Shown here piece after piece: positions 1 through 6,658 of a stretch of DNA of 10,798 nt. This DNA is from Candidatus Zixiibacteriota bacterium (lineage in GTDB: Bacteria; Zixibacteria; MSB-5A5; JAABVY01). The position numbers were made by a program, and so were the translations under genes. Each line of letters opens with the position of its first letter. Position 1 is the first letter of the stretch. A model generated the notes under the pieces. The model saw only the letters and a program-made list of their open reading frames with translations, made no database searches and was not told the origin of the DNA. Location: NCBI GenBank assembly GCA_014730285.1, contig WJIM01000423.1, positions 1 to 10,798 of the forward strand. Reading direction: 5' to 3'.

Positions 1-1245
1 GAAGCGGGCAAGGTAACGGAGCTTAGTGTGAGCGAGGGGGATTCCGTGAAGATCGGTCAGGTAATAGCGAAGGTCGATACCGAGGGTGAAGAGGCCGAAG
101 AAGAGAAGCCCGAACCGAAGGAAAAGGAACCGGAACCCGAAGAGGAAAAGGAAAAGGAAGAAGAAAAGGCCGAGGAAAAAGAGGATAAGGAAGAAGAGGA
201 GCCTGAAGAGGAAGAAGAAAAAGAAGAAGAGAAAAAAGAAAAAGTAGAGAAGAAAGAAAAGAAACCTGCGGCCAAAAAGAAAGAGCCAGAAAAGAAAAAG
301 GCTCCGCCGAAAGAAGAAAAAGAAGAAGAGCACAAACCTCTCGCCCCTGCCGCACCCTCAGTCAGGCGGCTGGCGCGCGAACTGGGCGCCGATGTAAATT
401 CCATCCCGGGCTCCGGGCCAGGTGGACGGATCAGTCTCGAGGATGTCAAGCGCTATGTTAAGCATATAATCGAAGGCGGCCGAACCTCTATGCCGGAAGC
501 GGCGGAAGGTTTTAAGGAAATGCCGGACTTTTCCAAGTGGGGCAGTATCTCTCGCAGACCGTTGTCCAAAGTCCGCAGTATAATTGCGGGTGGAACCGCA
601 CAAAGCTGGTCGCTGATTCCGCATGTTACCCAGTTCGACAAAGCGGATATAACCGATCTGGAGAAATTCCGCAAAAAATATAGCAAGATAGCCGAGAAGG
701 AAGGCGGTAAGCTGACAGTCACCGCATTACTTTTGAAGGTAATCGCAGCGGCCCTAAAGAAATATCCCCGCTTCAACGCCAGTATCGATCCCCAGAAGGG
801 GGAGGTTATTTATAAGGAGTTTTACAATATCGGCATGGCGGTGGACACCGACCGCGGCCTTCTGGTGCCTGTCATACGTGATGTCGACAAGAAGAGCACG
901 CTCGATCTTTCAGTTGAGCTCCTGGAACTGGCCGACAGGACACGGGATAAGAAGGTTACCCCGGATGAAATGGAGGGCGGGACTTTCACGATCTCCAATC
1001 AGGGCGGAATCGGCGGTACCGATTTCACGCCGATTGTATTCTGGCCCCAGGTAGCGATACTGGGTGTAAGCCGTGCTTCCAAACAGCCGGTTTATGATGA
1101 GGATGAGAAGACCTTCAAGCCGCGCACCGTTTTGCCATTGTCCCTCTCGTATGATCACAGGATTATCGACGGTGCGGATGCGGCGCGATTCCTGAGATGG
1201 GTGACGGAGGCTCTGGAGCATCCGTTCTTAATCGATTTCGAATAA
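1..1245 (+). CDS. aceF: Pyruvate dehydrogenase E2, dihydrolipoamide acetyltransferase (5' truncated by window)
   Basis: This is the core E2 subunit of the pyruvate dehydrogenase complex, which transfers acetyl groups from lipoamide to CoA in the cytoplasm. The frame is open from base 1, so the start and the lipoylated lysine lie upstream. The 414 visible residues begin with the end of a lipoyl domain (GKVTEL, then EGDSVKIGQ, residues 3-20). A Glu/Lys-rich linker follows at about 29-112, then the E1/E3-binding domain at 117-153 (VRRLARELG, GSGPGGRI), then the catalytic acyltransferase domain from about 180 to the end. The active-site motif DHRIIDG is at 385-391, with His386 and Asp390. The stretches IPHVTQFDKADITDLE, GGTDFTPIV and LPLSLSYDH resemble E. 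coli AceF more than 2-oxoglutarate E2, so pyruvate is the likely substrate. A branched-chain E2 is less likely. lpdA follows 29 bp downstream, and E1 genes are expected upstream. Confidence 0.9.
   Translation, partial: EAGKVTELSVSEGDSVKIGQVIAKVDTEGEEAEEEKPEPKEKEPEPEEEKEKEEEKAEEKEDKEEEEPEEEEEKEEEKKEKVEKKEKKPAAKKKEPEKKKAPPKEEKEEEHKPLAPAAPSVRRLARELGADVNSIPGSGPGGRISLEDVKRYVKHIIEGGRTSMPEAAEGFKEMPDFSKWGSISRRPLSKVRSIIAGGTAQSWSLIPHVTQFDKADITDLEKFRKKYSKIAEKEGGKLTVTALLLKVIAAALKKYPRFNASIDPQKGEVIYKEFYNIGMAVDTDRGLLVPVIRDVDKKSTLDLSVELLELADRTRDKKVTPDEMEGGTFTISNQGGIGGTDFTPIVFWPQVAILGVSRASKQPVYDEDEKTFKPRTVLPLSLSYDHRIIDGADAARFLRWVTEALEHPFLIDFE
88..339 (+). repeat. Purine-rich low-complexity tract encoding the E2 linker
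   Basis: About 250 bp are built almost entirely from GAA, GAG and AAG/AAA codons, with a few Pro and Ala codons. The coding strand is strongly purine-biased here. The encoded segment is a mixed-charge Glu/Lys linker joining the lipoyl domain to the E1/E3-binding domain. E2 linkers are usually rich in Ala and Pro, so the composition is unusual. The tract has no exact tandem unit but should be prone to length change by slippage. Confidence 0.8.
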
Positions 1246-1263
1246 TTTCTCGAAGAGAAGTAT

Positions 1264-1268
1264 CGGAG
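1264..1268 (+). promoter_or_regulatory. Ribosome binding site that sets the lpdA start
   Basis: CGGAG lies 6 nt before the ATG at 1275. An in-frame start at 1197 would lie inside the E2 gene and would add 26 residues unlike any E3 N-terminus. The ATG at 1275 puts the FAD-binding strand at residues 8-13, as usual for the family. Confidence 0.7.
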
Positions 1269-1274
1269 TATATT

Positions 1275-2705
1275 ATGGCTGATGAAAATAAATCAATAAA
1301 ACTGGCTGTGGTTGGCGGCGGTCCGGGCGGATATGCCGCAGCATTTATGGCCGCGGAACTCGGCATGAAGGTCACTTTGATTGATCCGGAGGAAAATCCG
1401 GGTGGTGTGTGTCTATACCGTGGATGTATCCCCTCCAAAGCGCTTTTACATGTCGCCAAAGTCGTGCATGAGGCCGAGGAGGCAAAGGAATGGGGCGTGA
1501 CTTTTAGCAAACCCCGTTTCAACGCCAAGAAGATTCGCGGCTGGAAAGACGATATTGTGCAAAAGCTGACCGGTGGTCTGGGAGAGCTCAGCAAACTTCG
1601 CAAGGTCGAGCATGTACGCGGTACCGCAAAATTCAAAAACGGCACAACCCTAATTATTACAAAAAATGACGGCAGTTCCGATTCGATGTCCTACGATAAG
1701 ATAATTGTCGCCACCGGCTCGAAGCCGGCAATGATTCCGGGTCTGGAAATTGATTCGCCCAACCTTCTTGATTCGACAACGGCTTTGGATTTGGAAAACA
1801 TCCCGAAATCTATGCTGGTCATTGGCGGCGGATATATCGGCCTGGAGCTTGGCACTGTTTATGCCGCACTTGGAACCAAAGTTTCCGTTGTTGAAATGAC
1901 GCCCGGTCTTTTGCCGGGAGTGGACAAGGATATGGTTTCGGTTCTCTCGAAGCGTATCAAAAGCAGATTTGAGGCTGTTATGCTCAAAACCACAGTTTCG
2001 CAAATGAAGAAGCAAAAGAACGGAATCAAGGTCTCTTTTGAGGGCGAAGGCGCCGATAAGAAAGCCGGTATTTATGAAAAAGTCCTTATGTCAGTCGGTC
2101 GCAAGCCCCGGAGCAAAGACCTCGGCCTTGAGAACACTCAAGTTGATGTCGATGATAAAGGTTTTATAAAGGTCGACAATACCCGCAGGACAAAAGACCC
2201 GAATATTTATGCTATCGGTGATGTGGCCCGGGAACCGATGCTCGCTCACAAGGCTACTCATGAGGGCCGAATCGCAGCCATGGCAATAGCCGGTCAGAGT
2301 GTCATCTATGAACCGCGGGCTATCCCGGCGGTGGTATTTACCGATCCCGAAATTGCCTGGTGCGGCCTGACCCAGACCGAGGCCAAAGCCCGAAAGATGG
2401 AGGTCCAGATCGTGAAATTTCCATGGGCGGCCTCGGGCCGAGCGCTTACACTTGGACGCAATGACGGCCTGACCAAGTTAGTGGTTGATCCGGAGACAGA
2501 ACGAATTCTCGGTGTGGGTATTGCCGGATCGGGTGCTGGTGAACTGATTGCCGAGGGCGTGCTTGCAGTTGAGATGGCTGCGACTGTGACTGATGTCGGT
2601 ATGTCGATCCACCCCCATCCAACTTTATCGGAGACTGTTATGGAAGCGGCCGATATATTTCACGGCCATAGTACGCACTACTGGCGACCGAAACGGAAGC
2701 GCTAA
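1275..2705 (+). CDS. lpdA: Dihydrolipoamide dehydrogenase (E3)
   Basis: This cytoplasmic FAD enzyme reoxidises dihydrolipoamide on E2 and passes the electrons to NAD+. The product is 476 residues, normal for the family. It has the N-terminal FAD dinucleotide fold (GGGPGGYAA, 14-22), the redox disulfide C46-LYRG-C51 followed by IPSK, the NAD-binding fold (GGGYIGLELG), the second FAD motif ending in YAIGDV, and the C-terminal catalytic pair in HPHPTLSE (His448 and Glu453). A Val-Cys-Leu-Tyr stretch stands where many E3s have Thr-Cys-Leu-Asn, a small variation. The basic tail RPKRKR is also unremarkable. The gene sits directly behind E2, so it probably serves pyruvate dehydrogenase and could be shared with other 2-oxoacid complexes. 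Its TAA overlaps the convergent stop codon of the trehalose gene, and no terminator is visible between them. Confidence 0.95.
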   Translation: MADENKSIKLAVVGGGPGGYAAAFMAAELGMKVTLIDPEENPGGVCLYRGCIPSKALLHVAKVVHEAEEAKEWGVTFSKPRFNAKKIRGWKDDIVQKLTGGLGELSKLRKVEHVRGTAKFKNGTTLIITKNDGSSDSMSYDKIIVATGSKPAMIPGLEIDSPNLLDSTTALDLENIPKSMLVIGGGYIGLELGTVYAALGTKVSVVEMTPGLLPGVDKDMVSVLSKRIKSRFEAVMLKTTVSQMKKQKNGIKVSFEGEGADKKAGIYEKVLMSVGRKPRSKDLGLENTQVDVDDKGFIKVDNTRRTKDPNIYAIGDVAREPMLAHKATHEGRIAAMAIAGQSVIYEPRAIPAVVFTDPEIAWCGLTQTEAKARKMEVQIVKFPWAASGRALTLGRNDGLTKLVVDPETERILGVGIAGSGAGELIAEGVLAVEMAATVTDVGMSIHPHPTLSETVMEAADIFHGHSTHYWRPKRKR

Positions 2706-4906
2706 CTTTTCAGTCCCAACAGGTTTTTCAGGAAGTCCCGCACGGCATCAACATCATTTAAATGATATTTTGCAGTTGAGGGCACCAGGCCAACCTTGAT
2801 CGAATAGCTGTTGCCGGGCAGGACCGTGAACATATCCTCATCTGTCCAGTCATCCCCGACCGCCATCACAAAATCCCATTCGGCCTTGTTGATAAAACGC
2901 AGGCCGCTATTGCCCTTATTTATGTTGGTGTTTTTGATCTCAATAACCTTGCTGCCCTCTAGTATCCCCAGATTAAGCGAGGTAGTCATGGTACGAAGAT
3001 CGTCCTTGAGCTCGCTTACACGAACATGCGCCATCTCGGGCACCGCCCGCCTGTAATGAAATACCAGCGAGAACTCCTTCTCCTCAAGTTCTGCCCCGGG
3101 AGTGCGGTCGACATAAAGCTGCATAATCGGCCGGAGATTCTTCATCCATTCATTGTCCAGAGGCTCGAGCATCTCCCATTCCTGTCCCTTGTGTTTCAGC
3201 CAGGCGCCGTGATTAGCTATCATTCCCGCCTGCAGATTTCCGAACCATTCATCCAGCGTTGCCCTGTCACGTCCGCTTACTATCACAAGTTCATTTTTTT
3301 CGTCAGAGGTTATGGCTGAAAGTATCTCCAGCACTTCATCGTCAGGAGTTGCCTGCATGGGATTGTCCTCAAGATGCTTCAGTGAGCCGTCATAATCGAG
3401 CAAAAAGAGACGTTTAGAGCTTTTGCCGTAGCGTTCGAACATATCCTGCCGCAGTCGTCCCGACAGCTTTTTGGAATAGAGCCTGTTCTGCTGACTTTTG
3501 ATATCTTCCAGAGTTTGCAGGAAATCCCCGGCCCATTTTGTTATGTCATACCGCTTCAATCTCTCCTGCATGGGAATTATGCGACGCCTCTGTTCCTCCG
3601 CGGGCATACGCAATGCCCGGGCGATGGAATCAGCGACACTGTCATGGTCGAACGGATTTACGATTACCGCTTCACCCAGCTCCTTTTCAGCTCCGGCCAT
3701 CTCGCTTATAATCAAAACTCCGACATCACCGTCACGTTCTGTCGGACGGGTAGCTATGAATTCCTTGGCGACCAGATTCATGCCGTCACGCAGCGGCGTT
3801 ACCAGAGCGATATCGGCAAAGCTGTAAAGTGCGATCAGCATCGGAAAGGGCACCGACCTGAAATGATACCAGATCGGCATCCATCCCAGCGTGCCGTGTT
3901 CACCGTTGATCTTTCCCACAAGCTCATCGATCTCGCTTTTGAGATCGGCGTATGAAGGCACCTGGGAGCGCGAGGGAACCGTTACCATAATCAAGCTGAC
4001 TTTTTCCTTATACTCGGGATAACGGTGCAGGAATATGTGGAATGCCTCCAGCCTGTCTTTGATTCCCTTGGTATAATCCTGGCGGTCGATAGAAACAACA
4101 ATTTTTCTGTCGCCAACCTGCTGCCAGATTTTATCTAATTCGTGTTTGACCTCGGGCATTTTGGTGGCCTTGTGGAATTTTTCGTAATCGATTCCCATTG
4201 GAAAAGCATCGACTTTTGTGGTTCTATACCCTGAGGAGACAGTACCAAGTATGTTTTCATACCCAAGAATTCTTCGAACCGAACTCAAAAAGTGGCGCAC
4301 ATAATCATAAGTATGAAATCCGATCAGGTCGGCGCCCAATAGTCCCTGCAGAATCTCCCGCCGCCAGGGCATCAAACGGAACAGCTCGAATGACGGAAAC
4401 GGTATGTGATGGAAATAGCCGATGCTGGCATGCGGCAGTTTCTGGCGGAGCATGTTGGGTAGAAGCATTAGCTGGTAGTCGTTTACCCAGATAACATCAT
4501 CATCCCCGATTTCTTCAACTACAGTATCACAGAATTTCTGATTAACCCTTTTGTAAGCTTTCCAGAGGTCATTATCGAAAACAGTATGGTTGGTGAAATA
4601 ATGAGAAAGCGGCCAGATTGTTTTGTTGCTGAAGCCGTAGTAATAATTTTCTAGGTCCTCTTCCGTGAGCTTCACCGCGCCGCATTGATGCTCATTTATC
4701 AAAAGCTCTTCAATCTTACGGCCGGTTTCAGCGTCTACATCGTCAAAGCTGATTCCGGGCCACCCGAACCAGAGCCCACCCGCATCCTTGTAGAAAGATG
4801 ACAGTCCGGTTGCAAGTCCTCCGGAACTGGCAGTGGCGCTGATTTTATCGCCTTCAACTGATAGTGTTACCGGCAATCTGTTGGAAATGATGAATAATCT
4901 ACCCAC
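2702..4906 (-). CDS. otsAB: Bifunctional trehalose-6-phosphate synthase/phosphatase (OtsA-OtsB fusion)
   Basis: The protein should make trehalose from UDP-glucose (or a similar nucleotide sugar) and glucose-6-phosphate, then remove the phosphate. It would act in the cytoplasm and serve as an osmolyte or stress function. Of its 734 residues, about 1-470 are a GT20 glycosyltransferase: SSGGLATGL (28-35), WVNDYQLMLLP (140-150), FHHIPFP (165-171), DRQDYTKG (274-281, with Arg275 and Lys280) and PLRDGMNLVAKEF (371-383). Residues about 495-734 are a HAD phosphatase: DYDGSL (nucleophile Asp504, acid/base Asp506), VSGRD (543-547) and GDDWTDEDMF (684-693). All key residues seen in both halves are present, so both activities are expected. 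The start is GTG at 4904-4906 behind AGGAG. Separate otsA and otsB genes are common in proteobacteria, whereas fused forms occur in some Bacteroidetes-like lineages and eukaryotes. Confidence 0.93.
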   Translation of the reverse strand: MGRLFIISNRLPVTLSVEGDKISATASSGGLATGLSSFYKDAGGLWFGWPGISFDDVDAETGRKIEELLINEHQCGAVKLTEEDLENYYYGFSNKTIWPLSHYFTNHTVFDNDLWKAYKRVNQKFCDTVVEEIGDDDVIWVNDYQLMLLPNMLRQKLPHASIGYFHHIPFPSFELFRLMPWRREILQGLLGADLIGFHTYDYVRHFLSSVRRILGYENILGTVSSGYRTTKVDAFPMGIDYEKFHKATKMPEVKHELDKIWQQVGDRKIVVSIDRQDYTKGIKDRLEAFHIFLHRYPEYKEKVSLIMVTVPSRSQVPSYADLKSEIDELVGKINGEHGTLGWMPIWYHFRSVPFPMLIALYSFADIALVTPLRDGMNLVAKEFIATRPTERDGDVGVLIISEMAGAEKELGEAVIVNPFDHDSVADSIARALRMPAEEQRRRIIPMQERLKRYDITKWAGDFLQTLEDIKSQQNRLYSKKLSGRLRQDMFERYGKSSKRLFLLDYDGSLKHLEDNPMQATPDDEVLEILSAITSDEKNELVIVSGRDRATLDEWFGNLQAGMIANHGAWLKHKGQEWEMLEPLDNEWMKNLRPIMQLYVDRTPGAELEEKEFSLVFHYRRAVPEMAHVRVSELKDDLRTMTTSLNLGILEGSKVIEIKNTNINKGNSGLRFINKAEWDFVMAVGDDWTDEDMFTVLPGNSYSIKVGLVPSTAKYHLNDVDAVRDFLKNLLGLKS

Positions 4907-4915
4907 TTTGAGTCA

Positions 4916-4922
4916 ACTCCTT
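4916..4922 (-). promoter_or_regulatory. Ribosome binding site for the GTG start of otsAB
   Basis: On the minus strand AAGGAGT stands about 9-10 nt before the GTG at 4906. The protein begins GRLFIISNRLP, the expected N-terminus of GT20 enzymes, which supports the GTG start. Confidence 0.7.
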
Positions 4923-4951
4923 TAATTTTTATTCCACCCCTCTTTTTTCAT

Positions 4952-4980
4952 AACATAACAAATTTTTGCCGAAATCTCAA
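4952..4980 (-). promoter_or_regulatory. Predicted sigma70-type promoter for otsAB
   Basis: On the minus strand TTGAGA (4980-4975) is followed by a 17-nt spacer and TATGTT (4957-4952). Transcription would start near 4945 and give a leader of about 40 nt with a good ribosome binding site. Spacing is ideal and each hexamer departs modestly from consensus. This is a pattern match only. Confidence 0.5.
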
Positions 4981-5039
4981 TGATGACCGGTTAAAATCAG
5001 GCCTAATGTTAAATCATATTAGACAGAAGTACTTAATCA

Positions 5040-5076
5040 CATATTATAGTTGACAAAATTTGTAAACTATAATATG
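5040..5076. promoter_or_regulatory. 37-bp near-perfect palindrome, probable operator
   Basis: The outer arms CATATTATAGTT (5040-5051) and AACTATAATATG (5065-5076) are perfect 12-bp inverted repeats. The inner arms ACAAA (5053-5057) and TTTGT (5059-5063) are also perfect, around a centre at A5058. The only mismatch in the whole symmetry is G5052 against A5064. The element covers the -35 and most of the -10 of the rightward promoter, so a dimeric repressor bound here would block the Rieske operon. The AT-rich stem has no following T-run and is not a convincing terminator. I cannot name the regulator family. Confidence 0.7.
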
Positions 5077-5078
5077 AT
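5050..5078 (+). promoter_or_regulatory. Predicted sigma70-type promoter for the Rieske/cytochrome b operon
   Basis: TTGACA (5050-5055, exact consensus) is followed by a 17-nt spacer and TATGAT (5073-5078, one mismatch). Transcription would start near 5085 and leave a leader of about 41 nt before the Rieske ATG. An exact TATAAT at 5068-5073 is also present, but only 12 nt from the -35, which is too close. The palindrome at 5040-5076 overlaps both elements. Confidence 0.65.
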
Positions 5079-5093
5079 GGGGTGACCACCAAA

Positions 5094-5125
5094 AGGAGGA
5101 CTTATAACTATATTTGATTTAGGTC
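5094..5125 (+). promoter_or_regulatory. Distant Shine-Dalgarno with possible spacer hairpin before the Rieske gene
   Basis: AGGAGG at 5094-5099 is a near-ideal ribosome binding site but ends 26 nt before the ATG at 5126, far more than the usual 5-9 nt. An in-frame stop at 5120-5122 rules out an earlier start. In RNA, GACUUA (5099-5104) can pair with UAGGUC (5120-5125, one G-U pair) around a 15-nt loop. That would fold out the spacer and bring the Shine-Dalgarno next to the AUG. The stem is short, so this is a suggestion. Confidence 0.4.
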
Positions 5126-5569
5126 ATGAATAATGATAATATGGACAGGCGCTCATTTCTGGATTATATCCTGGGAGGATCAATTCTTGCCACGCTGGCG
5201 GCCGTATTGTATCCCGTCCTTGCATACCTGAAGCCTCCAGAAGCTGCAGAGGCGATGACCTCAAGTATAAAGGTGGGGAAACTCGAGGAATTTCCGCCGG
5301 ATTCAAGCAAAATATTCAAATTTGGGAGAAAGCCCGGGATTTTGATCCGCTCACCGGATGGTGAGTTGAAAGCATTTAATGCTACATGTACTCATTTGAG
5401 CTGTGTGGTGCAGTATCGCAGGGATCTGGGCGTGATATGGTGTGCCTGTCATAACGGACGCTTTAATTTAAATGGCAAAAATATCTCCGGTCCGCCTCCA
5501 AGACCTCTGGAGGAATTTGATGTTCATGTCAAGGATGACGAGATTTATGTTTCGAGGCGCAGCGCATGA
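5126..5569 (+). CDS. qcrA: Rieske [2Fe-2S] protein of a bc-type quinol-oxidising complex
   Basis: This subunit takes the first electron from quinol at the Qo site and passes it to the complex's c-type cytochrome. The 147-residue product starts with a Tat-like signal anchor: DRRSFL at 7-12, then a hydrophobic segment at about 15-35. A periplasmic Rieske domain follows. Box I is CTHLSC (Cys88, His90, Cys93) and box II is CACHNG (Cys106, Cys108, His109). By family rules Cys88, His90, Cys106 and His109 bind the cluster, and Cys93 and Cys108 form the disulfide. The GPPPRPL loop (122-128) is also typical. The start is ATG at 5126 because an in-frame stop lies just upstream; ATG at 5141 is an alternative that keeps the twin arginines. 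Its stop overlaps the cytochrome b start by 4 bp (ATGA), which implies translational coupling. Confidence 0.93.
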   Translation: MNNDNMDRRSFLDYILGGSILATLAAVLYPVLAYLKPPEAAEAMTSSIKVGKLEEFPPDSSKIFKFGRKPGILIRSPDGELKAFNATCTHLSCVVQYRRDLGVIWCACHNGRFNLNGKNISGPPPRPLEEFDVHVKDDEIYVSRRSA

Positions 5570-6657
5570 CAAATGAGAGTAAAACAGGCAGCAGAATCTA
5601 CAGGTATTTTAATAAGCGGCTGCACCTGGATTCCTTGAGAGAATTTGCCTCCAGGAAGAAGGTACCCTCACACAAGCATTCAGCGGTCTATTATACCGGG
5701 GGTATTACATTATTTCTGTTTATCATACAGGTTTGTTCCGGGATACTGCTCCTTATGTATTATAAGGGCAGCGCCGAAACCGCTTTCGAATCTGTTCGGT
5801 ATATCATGTCCGAGGTCCAATTCGGATGGCTTATACGGGATATACATTCATGGTCGGCCAATCTGATGATTCTTTTCGCCTTCCTGCATATGTTTTCTGT
5901 CTATTTTACCAAAGCCTATCGTTTCCCCCGCGAGCTTACTTGGCTCTCGGGTATGATGCTCCTGGTTTTGAGTATGGGCTTCGGGTTTTCCGGTTATTTG
6001 CTACCCTGGAACGAACTCGCATTTTTTGCAACCAAAGTGGGTACCGATATGGCTGGGGCTGTGCCACTAATAGGTGAACCCCTGCTGAAATTACTAAGGG
6101 GTTCGGAGGATGTGACCGGCGCAACCCTGTCAAGATTTTTCGGCATTCATGTCGCCATTTTGCCGGGACTTTTTATGATTTTTCTGTCGTTCCATCTTAT
6201 CCTGATCCAGAGACAGGGCATATCCGAACCGGTAAGCTGGGAGAAGCTGCCGCCCGAGAAGAAGAAATATACTCCATTCTTTCCGAATTTCATTATGAAG
6301 GATATATCATTATGGCTGGTGATCCTGGCGGGTGTGGCGGCCTTATCGGTCTTCTTCCCCTGGGAACTCGGGACCAAAGCCGATCCGTTCGCACCTGCTC
6401 CGCAGGGCATCAAGCCGGAATGGTATTTCCTGTTCATGTATCAGACGCTGAAATTCATACCCGCGCATGTGATCGGAATAGAGGGCGAGGTTTTCGGGAT
6501 TATGGCATTTGCAATCGGAGCGATTCTGTGGACTTTCGTACCGTTTTTTGATAATGACAAAAGAAAAGAAAGAGTCAGCAGATTTTTTAATTATGCCGGT
6601 ATTATAATAGTTGTCTATGTCGTTATCTTAACTGTGCTGGGGCATTATCTGGAGTGA
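5566..6657 (+). CDS. qcrB: Cytochrome b, b6-like half fused to a subunit IV-like half
   Basis: This is the membrane quinol-oxidising core carrying the two b hemes. The 363-residue protein begins with a b6-like four-helix part (about 40-215). Its heme ligands are His94 and His108 (13 residues between) in one helix and His195 and His210 (14 between) in the other. The 14-residue gap is the b6-type spacing; mitochondrial-type cytochrome b has 13. The remainder (about 240-363) carries the Qo motif PEWY (284-287) and three hydrophobic segments, like subunit IV. VPSHKH, RELTW, SGYLLPW and RQGISEP also match b6. The cysteine that holds the extra heme in plastid b6 (in FYCLGG) is replaced by Thr44, so a covalent heme cn is not expected. 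A GAGG motif sits 8 nt before the start. The gene overlaps the Rieske gene and precedes a cytochrome c by 1 nt. Confidence 0.93.
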   Translation: MTNESKTGSRIYRYFNKRLHLDSLREFASRKKVPSHKHSAVYYTGGITLFLFIIQVCSGILLLMYYKGSAETAFESVRYIMSEVQFGWLIRDIHSWSANLMILFAFLHMFSVYFTKAYRFPRELTWLSGMMLLVLSMGFGFSGYLLPWNELAFFATKVGTDMAGAVPLIGEPLLKLLRGSEDVTGATLSRFFGIHVAILPGLFMIFLSFHLILIQRQGISEPVSWEKLPPEKKKYTPFFPNFIMKDISLWLVILAGVAALSVFFPWELGTKADPFAPAPQGIKPEWYFLFMYQTLKFIPAHVIGIEGEVFGIMAFAIGAILWTFVPFFDNDKRKERVSRFFNYAGIIIVVYVVILTVLGHYLE

Positions 6658-6658
6658 T

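Noticed and set aside
23..449. Ser/Phe/Leu-rich open frames on the minus strand opposite the E2 linker
   Set aside because: Their composition is what a GAA/GAG/AAG tract gives when read backwards. The plus frame continues into clear E2 domains.
1197..1274. Upstream in-frame start of lpdA at 1197
   Set aside because: It would overlap the E2 gene and add 26 residues atypical of E3 enzymes. The ATG at 1275 has its own GGAG.
5068..5073. Perfect TATAAT as the -10 of the Rieske promoter
   Set aside because: It is only 12 nt from the TTGACA. TATGAT at 5073-5078 has the ideal 17-nt spacing. The TATAAT match comes from the arm of the palindrome.
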